Assembly (NCBI GenBank): GCA_013396525.1 | Contig: VWYX01000616.1 | Location: 133,316 to 197,315, forward strand | Length of the DNA stretch: 64,000 nt | Direction: 5' to 3' | Source: Chaetorhynchus papuensis | Taxonomy: Eukaryota; Chordata; Aves; Passeriformes; Rhipiduridae | Shown: positions 13,201 through 23,524 of the stretch, one piece after another | Position numbering within the stretch: the stretch's first letter is position 1 | How the letters are laid out: every line of letters starts with the position of its first letter | Notes under the pieces: generated by a model | Seen by the model: the letters and a program-made list of their open reading frames with translations, nothing else | The model's database searches: none | What the model was told of the DNA's origin: nothing | Position numbers and translations under genes: made by a program

Positions 13201-15374
13201 AATTATTATAAGAACTCTTAGCACTTACAAATATGACTATTGCAACTTTAATTTATAATTTCATTAGGCATTTTTCTTGTTTAAGGATAGTTTCATAAAG
13301 AAACATGAACTCTCTTGAGTGATTGAAAAAAAATCTACTGAAATTTCCATACAGGCTCTCCCTTTAAGTTGTCTTCAGTTTTAATAATTTGTACCCTTTA
13401 AGATTAAGCATTAAATCTGAATATGTACACCCTTCAAGTCTAAGATTTTCAGAGGGAGATTATGGCTTCCGTTCCAGAAAAATGAATTTCAGTTACACAA
13501 TCTCAGCCACGACCCTCATCATCACCTTATTAGTGACCAAAAATACAGCATTTTGAAATAAAATCTAATGGCTAGTACAAAGGATGGCCTCCCCTGCAGT
13601 GTTTGTTTTCTTTATACGCTCAGACTACCACAGTAATAATCTGCAATTATATTAACCTCTAATTACCACCAATGCAAAAAACCTTGAAAGCATTATTGAA
13701 CAGCGCTCTTGAGAAAGGAGAACTGTCATAAACCATACACCAACCTTTTCGATTTTTTGCCTGAATCTCTCTCTTTGACAGGTGAAGTATGGCTGGAAGA
13801 GCTTGGCTTACGTTTTCTTAGATCTGTTGAAAGCAAAGAATCAAGAATTTGTTACAAACAAGTTTGAGAGAAACCACAATAGTCCAAGAGGCAAAAAATG
13901 GCACAGGTATTACCCATCTTTAAGTTCAGGGAAAGTTTCAGGGAGGGGGAGGTTGGGTAGTTTAAGCAGTGCATAATAGAAGTAAAAAGACACACACCTG
14001 ATTTTTAAGGAAAATTGAAAACTACAAGAGTAAGATTATTAAGTGTCTTTAATTGATATTCTTTTATGGATCGATAGGTCATTTTTTTTTAACTGAAAAG
14101 CAACAATAAGGATGCCAAATGTCAAAAAAAAAAAAAAATAGAATGTGCACAGGATATATGCATTCAATAAAATTTACTGGCAGCATGAAGTAAGAAATAT
14201 AAAGAGAAGTTCTGTGCATGTATTCTGATTTAAAAAAAAAAAACCCAAAACAACAACCCCCCACTTCCATGCAAGAAATTAGCTCTCAAGAGAAACTGTA
14301 TAATATATAGTATTGTATAGCACACTGTATTGGATCTGGCTGGGATGGAGTTAATTTCCCCCACAGCAGCCCTCACAGTGCTGTGCCTTGGTAGCTGGAA
14401 AGGTGTTGGTACCACACCAGTGTTTTGGCTGCTGCTGAGCAGTGCTGGCACAGCATCAGCGCTGTCTCCCCAACATCCCACTCCCGAGCAGTAGGCTGGC
14501 AAGATCCTGGGAGGGGACACAGCTGGGACAGCTGACCCAAATTAACCAAAGGGATTTTCCATACCAGATGATATCAGCTTAGCTGTAAAACTTAAGAAAA
14601 GGTGGGTGAAGGTGGGGCATTTGTTATTTAAAATGTTTGCCTTCTGGAGCAACTGCTACACATGCTGAAGCCTTGCTTCCTGGGAAGTGGCCAGATATCA
14701 TTTGCTGATGGGAAGTAGAAAACAAAATCTTTTTTCTCTTTGCTTGCGCACAGTGTTTCACTTTCGCTTTGGTGAACTGCCTTATCTCAACCTACAAGTT
14801 GCCCTCCATCTTACTTTCCCTCCCCTGTCCAGCAGAGAAGCAGGAGTGACAGAGCAGCTTGGTGAGCCCAGGTGTCCAGCCAAGGTCAGCCCAGCACACC
14901 TACTTTCCAATGGAGACTCATAGCGCTCAACAGCTTTCCTCTGCCGGAAGGAGCGACGCAGACCATCGCCTTCTTTTGCTTCATTTCCTTCTGGTGAAAC
15001 CACTGCACATCAACACAACGTTAAGGTGTGTAAGTACTGTTGCAAATGGGAGGTATTCAAAACACTACACAACGGATTCCCACCTGTCCACAACCTTTTA
15101 TCTTGCAAGCATTTTGGAAAAACATGGATTTTCTTTTTCTCTGAATACCCGTTCTGAGCTCACTACAGTACAGCCCTAGAGCTTATGGCTTGTAGTGGCA
15201 ATAGCAAAATAAATTCTTTACTAGAGGAAAAACAAGTAGTTCAGCCCATCTCAATGGTTTAAGACAAGGCTTTTGGCTAGAGAATAGTCAAGAAAATTTA
15301 AAGCAGAAATAGCCTACAATGTTACCTGGATCATCAGCTTTGTCGTTGTTAGTTCTTCCCATATTGAGGCTTTC
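1144..15374 (-). CDS. ATAD2-family AAA+ ATPase (ATAD2/ATAD2B-like), partial, 15 exons
   Basis: Fifteen minus-strand exons join in phase to 682 codons. They encode a basic N-terminal linker, a complete first AAA+ module, and a degenerate second AAA module. Visible motifs are Walker A GPPGTGKT, Walker B IIFFDEID, sensor VIGATNR and arginine-finger region RRPGRF. ATAD2 proteins are nuclear hexameric ATPases related to yeast Yta7/Abo1. They handle histones and bind acetylated H4 through a bromodomain downstream of the AAA modules. The first AAA module matches ATAD2 and ATAD2B closely, but the region after it is clearly diverged from both, so I give no symbol; it may be a third paralogue. The initiating exon was not found; the first exon seen has an in-frame ATG at 15362-15360. 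No bromodomain is seen before the left edge. Family assignment is very secure; orthology is not. Confidence 0.93.
1478..1613 (-). CDS. ATAD2-like exon n, end of AAA2
   Basis: 136 bp. It encodes NINRKEVFHIPRP and KRFFEDLILKQSAEPPASKN. This corresponds to the ATAD2 segment KFFEDLILKQAAKPPISKK that ends the second AAA module. Confidence 0.96.
2709..2894 (-). CDS. ATAD2-like exon m, AAA2
   Basis: 186 bp, 62 whole codons. It encodes LIREAQRTAPSIIYIPQIPS and then FAPVLLLATSDVPHEDLPEE. It matches the second AAA module of ATAD2/ATAD2B (IREAKRTAPSIVYVP, LLLATSD). Confidence 0.97.
4438..4621 (-). CDS. ATAD2-like exon l, start of degenerate AAA2
   Basis: 184 bp. It encodes NPSYQPTSYRPRFLLVEEPG and then CGQAFDLAPAVLHALERF. 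The P-loop position reads EEPGCGQ, with no GKT, so this second AAA module should not bind ATP. That is normal for the family. Confidence 0.96.
5990..6080 (-). CDS. ATAD2-like exon k, acidic inter-AAA linker
   Basis: 91 bp. It encodes NDGIDSDDDSPSVSEKKPDS and continues to CSR. It corresponds to the acidic SDDDVPSV linker of ATAD2. Phase is consistent on both sides. Confidence 0.88.
6440..7628 (+). mobile_element. CR1 LINE fragment with partial reverse transcriptase
   Basis: Non-LTR retrotransposon piece, about 1.2 kb, in an ATAD2-like intron and antisense to the gene. An open frame at 6440-6994 carries reverse-transcriptase motifs SGVPQGFVLGPVLFNIFIND and KLADDTKLSG. The remaining 3' portion is frameshifted. 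The element ends with the CR1 tail ATTCTATG at 7618-7625. It is 5'-truncated and lacks the endonuclease domain, so it cannot move by itself. Confidence 0.93.
7909..8217 (-). CDS. ATAD2-like exon j, AAA1 lid and linker
   Basis: 309 bp. It encodes GFCGADIKALCVEAGLCALR, then a segment with VPASQRA and LQALQRAFPHA. The GADIK helix is the AAA lid (sensor 2 region). Outside that helix the sequence departs strongly from my memory of both ATAD2 and ATAD2B. Confidence 0.97.
8310..8655 (+). mobile_element. CR1 LINE internal fragment, decayed RT
   Basis: The frame at 8314-8703 reads SGVPQGSVLSPVLFNIFIED, then MDKTTLGGSADLLESRKALQ, clearly a CR1 reverse transcriptase. The catalytic ADD motif has become MDK. 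Both the 5' part and the 3' tail are missing. The right end lies next to ATAD2-like exon i. Confidence 0.85.
8673..8763 (-). CDS. ATAD2-like exon i, AAA1 lid region
   Basis: 91 bp. It encodes ARLEIFKIHTRDWTLKPSDS and then LLEDLAEKCV, matching the ATAD2 segment after the arginine finger. A CR1 fragment on the opposite strand ends only a few tens of bases from its donor side. Confidence 0.95.
9941..10100 (-). CDS. ATAD2-like exon h, sensor 1 and arginine finger
   Basis: 160 bp. It encodes LLTLMDGLASRGEVVVIGAT, then NRLDSIDPALRRPGRFEREF. Sensor 1 (GATNR) and the RRPGRF arginine-finger segment are both intact, so the first AAA module should be catalytically competent. Confidence 0.98.
10449..10537 (-). 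CDS. ATAD2-like exon g, Walker B
   Basis: 89 bp. It encodes AYQMRPSIIFFDEIDALAPV followed by RSSKQDQVH. The DEID Walker B motif with catalytic Glu is intact. The donor is AG|GTAGGA; an upstream GTTCAT was considered but would remove conserved residues. Confidence 0.97.
11126..11300 (-). CDS. ATAD2-like exon f, Walker A
   Basis: 175 bp. It contains GCLFYGPPGTGKTLVARALA, the intact nucleotide-binding P-loop, then KWVGESERQLRLVFEQ, the pore-loop and second-region segment. All residues needed for ATP binding are present. Confidence 0.98.
12528..12643 (-). CDS. ATAD2-like exon e, start of AAA1
   Basis: 116 bp. It encodes GVGGLSDHISALKEMVVLPL and then YPDVFEILKFKPPR, the beginning of the first AAA+ module. 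The donor is GTAAGA, and the final split codon completes Arg with the next exon. Confidence 0.97.
12843..13005 (-). CDS. ATAD2-like exon d, pre-AAA segment with internal duplication
   Basis: 163 bp. Its end, DHMKIGTSLVGMEQMQIDSS, matches the DRMKIGASLADVDPMQLDSS segment that leads into the ATAD2 AAA domain. A roughly 54-bp unit is duplicated in frame, giving RKDNVKGVPNDHT followed by RKGNSNEAQRDHM where ATAD2 has a single copy. Confidence 0.92.
13745..13823 (-). CDS. ATAD2-like exon c, Ser/Lys/Arg-rich linker
   Basis: 79 bp. It encodes LRKRKPSSSSHTSPVKERD and continues basic. This corresponds to the serine- and arginine-rich linker before the AAA domain in ATAD2. Phase fits both neighbouring exons. 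Confidence 0.8.
14326..14893 (+). mobile_element. Solo endogenous-retrovirus LTR
   Basis: 568 bp beginning TG and ending CA, flanked by a perfect 6-bp direct repeat GCACAC at 14320-14325 and 14894-14899. The sequence (GGATCTGGCTGGGATGGAGT near the start, GGGACACAGCTGGGACAGCT in the middle) is of a type common in bird genomes. No internal gag, pol or env sequence adjoins it, so it is a recombined solo LTR. A 6-bp target duplication would suit an ERVK-like or ERV1-like element better than ERVL (usually 5 bp). The family name is left open. Confidence 0.85.
14904..15002 (-). CDS. ATAD2-like exon b, basic linker
   Basis: 99 bp. It encodes LRRSFRQRKAVERYESPLE, which resembles the YYLRQRKATVYYQAPLE stretch that precedes the AAA domain in ATAD2. 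The donor is GTAGGT. A solo LTR begins ten bases inside the following intron. Confidence 0.8.
15326..15374 (-). CDS. ATAD2-like exon a (most upstream exon found)
   Basis: 49 bp, between acceptor AATCAG and donor GTAACA. It encodes ESLNMGRTNNDKADDP and starts on a codon boundary. It is accepted because its one-base overhang completes the first codon of the next exon. Homology is not recognisable at this length. Confidence 0.6.
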
Positions 15375-15751
15375 CTGATTAAGAGAAACAAGAAAGATCA
15401 GTCAGAAATATGCAAAAAACCTGTGGGCATATTTGGTGCTTACATAATAACATTATCAAGGCATTCCATATACACAAAAGATTAAATTAGGCACAGGAAG
15501 AGAGAATGGGAAGCAAATCTCTGGTACCCAGGATTAATCACAAGTATTTCTGCTCTAAAATAGGGTTTAGTACATGTGATAGTTAAACACTTCACCAGAT
15601 ACAAAAAAGAGTGAATCAATCAATCCCAGGTAAATAATCTAAGAGTGTAGCAGAACCTAGGAAAAAGCAATTCCTAGCAGACCAAAAAAAAAATCATCCT
15701 GGCATTTGGGAGGTGACAAAGAAAGTACTATGGAAAATTCTAGTCTCATTA

Positions 15752-15780
15752 AAAAAACAAACAAACAAACAAAAAAAAAA
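15752..15780. repeat. A-rich (AAAC)n simple repeat
   Basis: Run of A followed by about four AAAC units and another A run. Confidence 0.9.
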
Positions 15781-16808
15781 CCAAAAACCCAAAGAAAACA
15801 TAAAGGAATTCAGACCTAAACCAAAAAAAGACCTACCAAAGCAGGCTATGAAGATGTTCAAAAAACAAAGCACCTGTCATTCAAAAGGACAGTGGACTAA
15901 CTTAATAGAGTAAAACTAAGAGGAAATATGGCTTGTGTCTATCATTTTAACATGCATTCCTCTCACAACAGAGGACTACTTGAGCTCACAGGCAAGACTG
16001 GCAAAAGAGCAAATACAGATAAAGCAGGCATCAGTTTTTAGTAAGATTTGAAGCAAAAACTCAAGCCCTGAGACAGCTGTTCATAAGCAGAGTCCATTCA
16101 AACGTCGTAAGGCAATTCCGAAAGCACAGTTTACCGCATATATTGCAGCATTTCACTGCTATTTTTGAATTTCTTCTGAAGAAGGTATTTCCTCCACCCT
16201 TAGAGTGTAGCTGAGACATGACTACAAGATGTTAAACTATAATTGCAGAGCAAAAATAAATAGTTTTCTAGACCAAACTATGCATTGGAAGAAGTTTTTT
16301 GAGCTAAATTAAAAATACAACTGAATAATTCCTCTACATGAAATACCCTACAAATCTAGTCCCCATCATCCACTTTTTTGCAAGGCTGCTTCTGAAGTAC
16401 TAAGATACAAAGTTGACATGTAAGAGCAAAGATAGGCAGGTACAAAAAAACCTCATTGAAACCAGCACACAATAATCAGTACAACATTTCAATATAGTGT
16501 GCACAAAGCAAGGCATTGACCTCCAGCCAAGTTTTTCAACACTACTTAAAAGTTAGGTCAAATGTTTACTTCTTCACAGAGAGATTTAAGAACAAGTGGT
16601 TAAGCATTTGCAAACATACACCATTTTCAGATTTATTTTCCTCTCTTCCTGAACACAATAAAAAAAAAAAATCTCATTTAGCAATAAAAAAATGAATTCC
16701 GAAGATCATATTAAGATAACAGAAAGAAATTATGGAAGTTTGTCATTGCACTTTGGTTGCTCTGCATGATAGCATTAAGTCATTTTTAGTTCATAGCCTT
16801 CCTCAGAC

Positions 16809-16875
16809 AACAGAATCACAGTCTTCTGTGTAGGAAGGAAGCCGCAAGAATCATTGACTCCAACTCATAAGGCTT
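16809..16875 (-). mobile_element. Possible CR1 3' tail relic
   Basis: CAGAATCACAG followed by a GGAAGGAAG stretch and ATCATTGACTCCAACTC resembles the reverse complement of a CR1 tail. It is short and diverged. Confidence 0.4.
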
Positions 16876-17667
16876 CTTATTCTTCAAGGTCTTACACTGA
16901 TTTTCCATGACTATATATGCTAGAAAAAAAATCTCATTGCTGTTACATTTTGCAAACCTTTCAGAAAACAAAGTGTGGGCTTCACAAAGAGAACTAAGTT
17001 ACAGACACACAGACAGAAACCCCAGGACTGCCTCACTTTGTATCCCACTTTCTGCAGTATCTTAACTCGACCTGGCACTAGGAAATTATTTGTAAGCATG
17101 AAAGAAAAGTTAATTAAACATGAAGGTGCTTCTGATGCCAAGAAAATTGATTTAGAGGACAAGTTCAATCCACTGAAAGTCACAACATAAACTGATTGTT
17201 TGGGTGCACAAGAACCAACCCACACATAACAGAGGCTCAGGTGTGAAAATCCCTCTGGAACTGGCAACCCCAAAATGAGGTCACCAGTAGCCAATTTAAA
17301 CACTGGCTGTGCCCAAATGCTTTACACATGAAGCACCTGCCAAATACACCTTTCCAGACATACTCTGACCTGGAAGTCTTAAGCAAACACAAGCACTTGT
17401 TCTCAAAAAAAGCTCAGATTCAAGAGCTTGGCTGCAACGTGCAAAGGCCCATACTTTAAATAAATTAGCACATTTACAATAATGACAGGACATACCCATG
17501 CAGGCAGAGTAACAGAGATGGACCCTATGTGCCAGCTGCAGTGGAATGTTTACAGAAAGGCTGTGAGGTTACTTAGCAACAGCCCCTCTCCAAAGTTCCA
17601 GGCTTGACCACACCCAGTCCTGGGGGGACTCCACTACAGAAAGTCCCCCTTGCAGCCTAGAACTTCA

Positions 17668-17862
17668 CCATCACAGAATCATGGGATGGCTTGGGTTGGT
17701 GGGAACCTTTAAAGATCATTTGATTTCAACCCCTCTGCCACGTGCAGGGACCCCTGTCACTAGACCAAGTGGCCCATCCAACCTGGCCCACAACGGGGCA
17801 TCCACAGCTTCTCTGGGCAATGTCTTCCAGTGCCTCACCACCCTCACACACAGCACGTAGGG
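17668..17862 (-). mobile_element. CR1 3' end
   Basis: Reverse-oriented CR1 3' segment: starts with CACAGAATCATGGGATGGCT, then AAAGATCATTTGATTTCAAC, CACTAGACCAAGTGGCCCAT and CAGTGCCTCACCACCCTCAC, in the order expected for this family. Confidence 0.9.
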
Positions 17863-19785
17863 AAGCCTCAGCCCAAACACATTCAGCTCTTGCTGCCAGG
17901 AACAATACCTTCTTCTGCTGTCAAAAGAAGGAGAAAATCCCTAGCCAATATCACACACAAAGGCTTGCTAATAGAGCTCATTTTAGCAGCTTTGCAAGAT
18001 GATGAAAAACCCTAAGTCACTTTTAAATTTGCCAAATAAAATGGATTGATTTGTAGTGGTGTAACTACTTTGTCAAGTCTTCAGCTTTGGTGGGCCTCAA
18101 AATCACATTTTCTTCAGCTTTTATCCCAACCTATATTACAGAAAGTACAATCTGAAACTGGTTTGATAGGATTATTTTCCATAAACACAAATGAACTGGC
18201 ATTAATTCTGCTACTCGTTTTTAATTCGTTATTAATTCAGTTTCTTGTTATCTGTTCCATTACTTTTTCCAGGAATTATGTGACACTGACAAGACTATAA
18301 TTTCCTAGCTCATTTCTTTTATTCTATTTAAATATTGGCATGTTACCTTTCTTTTGCACTCCTGAAATTTCCCCTGTGTAGCAAGAGTTATTGAAAATCA
18401 GCATTAACAGTCAAACTCAACAGTGCCTTTAAACCTGTAGGATGCAGCTTATCCAAACCTGCTAATTTAAAAATGTTTTATTTCCTGTTCCAAAGCAAAA
18501 ATAGAAACAGCTTCAAAGTTCCTGAAGCAGATACAGGTGTAGCCCCTCCAAATCAAGCATGTACGAACTGGGAATGCCCAGGATCCCCCATCACTCGGAA
18601 TAAGTGATAGAGGACAATGACAAGAATAACTTCTAACTGTGATACAGAAGAGAAGGTCACAAGTGAATGTTCTTTGACCTGCTAGTTGTTAAAACACAGT
18701 TGTTTCTGTTTTGGCATACATGGAAACTGAGTTGTGGGGAACCTCAGCAGTACCCACAGTGCATGTATCAAACATAAGAGTAGGAGTCAGGAAGTCTGAA
18801 CCACTCATGGCCTAACAGCTACAGGCAGCCACTCACACATCCTCCGCTATGTAACCCAGAGGTTCCAACTGAATATCACCACATCAGAGCACAAAAAAAC
18901 CTCATAAAGCTGTTCATTATTAGCTGACTATCTTTTTATTGGAATCACAGTTAACACTAACCATGAAAAGGGAAGTAAAACAAATAATTACTGGGGTTTT
19001 TCTTTTATTTCTTCTGTACATTGCTGGGGTTTGCCTCACAGTGATTTTTTTTTTTTTGTAAAGCAGTCAGCACACATGGAATTAGCATGACATGTAACTA
19101 CAAGTAATTTTTAAAATAAGACTGATAATAATTTTGTACTTCACGTTATCTTTTTAAGGAGATAAAGGACAAAAAAAAAAGGTAAAGCAGACATACATAC
19201 ATACAAATATTGTGTTAGAAACCTACAAAAACAGATAGGGAGATTACATGTCAAAATTGGCCAGTCAGTACAGTATTGATAAAAATTATCCACATTCTAT
19301 CTTTACTTGTTGTAAGGTTGAAGAATTACAAAGTCAAAGACTAAAAAAAATTAAAAATTTAAATAAATGTCCGATATAGTTTAGTAATAAAACAGTCGCA
19401 CTTCTATATAGCATTTTCTGAGATATATTCAAGTAGGAAAGCAGCTGAGACCAACTGAAACAAGCTATAATATTAAAATATTGAATTGCTTTTGGCCAGA
19501 GTAGCTAATACGAGTTATAAATTTGAATTCTATTCCTTTATGCTTACTGCTTGGAGTTGTAGAATGATCCAGCAACAATAAGATATCTTCATAAATTTAT
19601 TATTGTATTTACTTCTTTATGATTTAGCATTCTAAAACACTCAGAAAAAAGAAAGGCCGCATTAAGAGAACATCAGTGACTCATATTCAGGGCATGGGCA
19701 ATACCATATCTGGGATTGCTTTTATAATGCTAATTCAGCTCAGCTGTGCGAGTCCCTTTCCAACGGGGGTCATTTAATGAGAGCC

Positions 19786-19951
19786 TTCTTTTTCAGAAAA
19801 CCCTGTCTCTCTCAGATCTGGGAATAAGTCAACATTTGTTGAAGAAGATGCTAAATGTGAGGCAGCCAATCCCTCATTTGCTGTAGAAAAGGAATTTGAT
19901 GTAGTGAATGATGTAGCACTTGCAGAACAGTTGCTGGATTTAGGAATTTGA
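19786..19951 (+). other. Exon-like block, unidentified terminal exon candidate
   Basis: A strong acceptor-like tract (CCTTCTTTTTCAG) ending just before 19796 is followed by an open frame ending in a stop at 19949-19951. It encodes NPVSLRSGNKSTFVEEDAKC and ends ALAEQLLDLGI. The acidic composition looks protein-like, but I do not recognise it, find no upstream exon, and see no AATAAA close by. The minus strand is also open across the block (19774-20031, Ser-rich), so strand is uncertain. A gene remnant or chance are both possible. Confidence 0.25.
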
Positions 19952-22900
19952 GTATTGCCCAGAATACACACTGCTCTTTTTCTATAAAATTCCATGGCCA
20001 TACCAGAATCATTTACATCATAATTTTTCAAAATTGTAATTAATTCTGTTTTCCTGGTTTTCTATACCAAATTTTAAATCCTCCCCATTTGATTTGTGGA
20101 ATTTTAAAATCTCATAGTCGTAATTAAACATTTAGTAGACAGCAGGTCTTAAAGGAATTGCAGCTACCCACAGTCAGTCAGAAGTTGAGCTAAAGGATAT
20201 CAGCTATTCATCTAAACCAAAGTGACTGTGATAATTATTCCTTCTTTCCTTTTTGTAGCATTCTTGGAACTTACTTCCAGGGGACTATAGGCAGTCAGAA
20301 CTTACTAATTACTATGAAAAATCAGCTCCAAGGTACCCCATCTTAGGTATCCAAAGTTAGTGAGCAATTTTGGCCATACTTCATTTCCATCTAAAAGCTG
20401 GAATGAATGGAAATGGAAATCTGTATACAGTGTCTGAACAGCCATACTGGATGTATGTTCAGCAATTCCCTGGCTCTTTGCCCTGCCTCCTAAGATAAAG
20501 AAACATCCATACTTGGACTTGAATCTCCATCAGTGGTTCTTCACACAGGTATTTGATGTGAAATGAAGGATCTCAGAGAACATCACGAAATGGATTTGTT
20601 GTGCAACCTACACATCAGCTTAACTTACTTTCAGCAAGCAAAGATGATACCACTGACACAGCTCATGAGAGTCAAGAGAAATTAGTGGTTGTTTGTGAAG
20701 TGCTTGGGTGCTGTCATGAGCAACATCATAGAAAAGTCTGTAAGAAATCAACAATGTCTATCAAGAGCAGCATTTGAGCAGACAGTGATAAACAAAATGA
20801 AAGATTACATATTGGAATGGGAAGAAAATTATAGTTAATTATTTGGCACCATCCATTCTATCCAATAAATGAGGTAAGGGCATATAGAAAGAACACTTTA
20901 TCATCTGATAATGCAAGGCCATTGAAAGGTGCCTTTGCAGAGGGGCTTAAGCTTGCATGGACAATTTTTAATTCTGACCTATTCTCAACCATCTCATCTT
21001 GTTAATGCCAGTTTATGTGCCATTTCCCAGATTTTTGTTAAAATAAAAACTATCTACTTCACATTCCAGAAAGATATATAAATGCAATTTATTTCATATT
21101 ACATTTTACTGGGACTTTTGAGTTCCCTGATTTGTTGAAACTGCTAAACCTCTATATTTGAAGTTTGTATCATTAACAAATATGTGCTCCAATTACCCAA
21201 ACATACCCTGACATATGTAATCAGTAGGTACACAACTCATGGAATTAAATCAATAGTTGACACACTGACAAGAAATTACATGGAAATAACACACCCAATT
21301 GAGCAACTTCCCCCTGATGCTTGCTTTTCCCAATCACCTGGTCTACAACATAGTATGACACTATTTTTCCCTATGACATCCACTTTTCTTTTACATAGGA
21401 AAATACAGGTTTAAATAAATTACTTGCTCAAGCTCAGTTGAAAATCTGTGGCACTGCCACACCTGCATTTACAAATCACTGATGGATGCTTTGGTAACAG
21501 TAAAATCCTTTTTTCTTTTACAATTCAGTTCTTAAAATACTACTCCTCTACAATGTCGATGAGTCTTGTGATTTTTAAATTTAAATAGCAAGAGAAATGT
21601 TTTTCCAATAGCACTATGAAGTGAAATTAAACATTGATTCCTTTCTTGCTTTCAGCTGGATCCAGTCTCCAGCTCAGCTGTATACACTGCACTCCTCCAT
21701 TGTATGAACTTTTGTTCATACAGCATTTTAAAAGGTACAAATTTTCCTTCAAATTTTCATTCTGTGTGCATTATCACCCTGAGAAACGCCACTTTCTTCA
21801 GGTATTTGTTTTCATTTGGGGGCTCATTCCAGTGCAAAGTCAAATCTCTTAAACCTTCGGTTGATTCCCAGCTTTACTGATGGGCACCCTAGACTTTGCA
21901 TAGCTATGAATAATTCTTCATCTATCATTCTGATCTCTAAAATTTTATATATCAGTGAATCGAATATTGTAGAAAGATTTTTTTTCATTCAACCGTGTTA
22001 TAATATAATGCCCTGTAAGACAGTTTCACCAAACAAACATCCATCAAACCAGAGATCACAGGGGGAGAGCCATGTTAGGCTGGGGCCATCTACTGGTTGT
22101 GTTGCTGAGCTTTCATTGACAGATTTGGAAAATCACTTTATATTTGTAATTCCATTGTAATTATAAAAAAAGCAGCATATATTAATAGATTAATCACCTA
22201 CATATGTGATGTTTCTTAGGTACTGGTTATTTGTTTTTAAGACTAAATATTCCGTGAACTTAATATGGCCCAATAATCATCATCAAAAAAAAATTATCTT
22301 GCTTTCATAAACAAAATAAAAATGGATGGAAGGAGGCTTAAAAAAGCTCTTCCGTCTCAATAACAGCAAAAAGAAATCAAGGAATAAAGTAATATTAATG
22401 CTAAGATGTAAACAATAAAGGAATCTACATATCTTTAATTTTTATTTCTGTAATGAAAAGGATAAATAATTTTTATTGCCTTACTTGATGCTTTGTAAGA
22501 TTTTACCCTGAATTTGTATGTATTGTTCTAAAATAGCTAAGATGTGCCATATACCGTTTTCTTGGGATTTAAAAAGATCTCAGTCAACTTTATGATATTC
22601 TTCAAAGGCTTTTATTAAAAATAAATTCATGCCAAAAAAAAAGTAGCAGATGAAAAGAAATATAAAGCCTTTAAAACCAGAAGTTCTAATCAATGAGCTA
22701 CTGCAAACTAAGAATAATCGAGAGAATTTAGTTCAAAGTCCCAAACTGTATTTATATAATGATGCTATTAAATATGTATTTATTCACTTATTGTATGATA
22801 ATGTTGACAATTATTTGTGCTGTGATTGAGTCTTATTTCTATTATTACAAGACTGTACACAACTTTTAACTGTGCTTTCAGGAGCAAGAGAGAGCATTTT

Positions 22901-23009
22901 ACAGATTTTGCAAGTTTAAGAGAGATCCTTTGCACCTATTAAACTAGTATACATACACATTTACGTATTTATACAAACAGACACAAAACCACATACATAT
23001 TATTATGCT
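19952..23009. other. AT-rich intergenic region, no gene recognised
   Basis: Only short, unconvincing open frames on both strands. The sequence next to SLC7A13 should hold its 3' UTR; an AATAAA on the minus strand lies at 22779-22784, roughly 500 bp beyond the stop codon. Confidence 0.5.
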
Positions 23010-23105
23010 AATGCCATGGTTTAGTTGATGAGGAGGTGCTAGGTCATAAGATGGACTTGATGGTATCAAAGGTCTTTTCCAACCTAGTTCATTCTGTGAT
23101 TCTGT
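23010..23105 (+). mobile_element. CR1 3' tail
   Basis: GGTTTAGTTGATGAGGAGGT, then GGACTTGATGGTATCAAAGG and TTCCAACCTAGTTCATTCTG, ending ATTCTGTG. This is the typical tail of an avian CR1 subfamily. The rest of the element is truncated. Confidence 0.85.
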
Positions 23106-23185
23106 GCCCATATATACATATATGTGCAGGTTTGCAATATATGTGTACACATATGTATATGTATATGCATGCATGCACACCTAAC
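23106..23185. repeat. TA/TG-rich microsatellite
   Basis: Alternating purine-pyrimidine stretch (CATATATACATATATG, TATATGCATGCATGCACAC types) directly after the CR1 tail. A related ACATACA-rich stretch lies at about 22948-23000 on the other side of the tail. Confidence 0.7.
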
Positions 23186-23278
23186 TATCACACCAACAGC
23201 TAAGTTGTGCTGTTTACAGTCTCAGTTAAACAAAATCCTCTGTTGGCTCTTAGTTGTACCGGGATTAAATATCTGCCA

Positions 23279-23524
23279 TTATTCACATTTGCCCTTAGCG
23301 GATTCATCAGCAGGACAGACTTCTAACAGGAGCTGTAAGTGGCAAGTAATTTTATCAAGAAATGCAAAATGCAATTTAAAATGTATAAAAGGCAGATAAA
23401 CAATAAGACTTCCCAGCATAAACAGGAAAGCGTAAACATATTGCAGGTTTGGAGACCAGACTATGGGAGCTAGAACTAGGAAGAAAGACATTGCCACCAT
23501 CACAAATGGAACTGGTAGAAACAC
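23279..23524 (-). CDS. SLC7A13: SLC7A13 exon 4 (terminal)
   Basis: 246 bp including the TAA stop. It encodes VFLPVPFVMVAMSFFLVLAP, then the last helix and the AGT1-like tail (LPFIHFKLHFAFLDKITCHL). The acceptor is TCTTACAG. Confidence 0.97.
   Translation of the reverse strand: MFLPVPFVMVAMSFFLVLAPIVWSPNLQYVYAFLFMLGSLIVYLPFIHFKLHFAFLDKITCHLQLLLEVCPADESAKGKCE

Larger units (their letters stand above)
15375..19785. other. Gene-poor region upstream of the ATAD2-like exons
   Basis: AT-rich sequence with two CR1 relics and A-rich simple repeats, listed separately. The missing first exons of the ATAD2-like gene could lie here, but I could not identify any. The longer open frames at 16920-17303 and 17742-18002 show no recognisable protein; the second reads through a CR1 relic. 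Confidence 0.5.

Noticed and set aside
14230..14520. 96-codon minus-strand open frame
   Set aside because: It lies mainly across the solo LTR and a poly-A tract; no splice or homology support.
14326..14893. Full-length provirus
   Set aside because: No internal retroviral coding sequence and only one LTR with its target duplication; it is a solo LTR.
16920..17303. 127-codon minus-strand open frame as an upstream ATAD2-like exon
   Set aside because: Composition is hydrophobic and Cys-rich, unlike the charged N-terminus of the family, and no suitable splice sites were seen.
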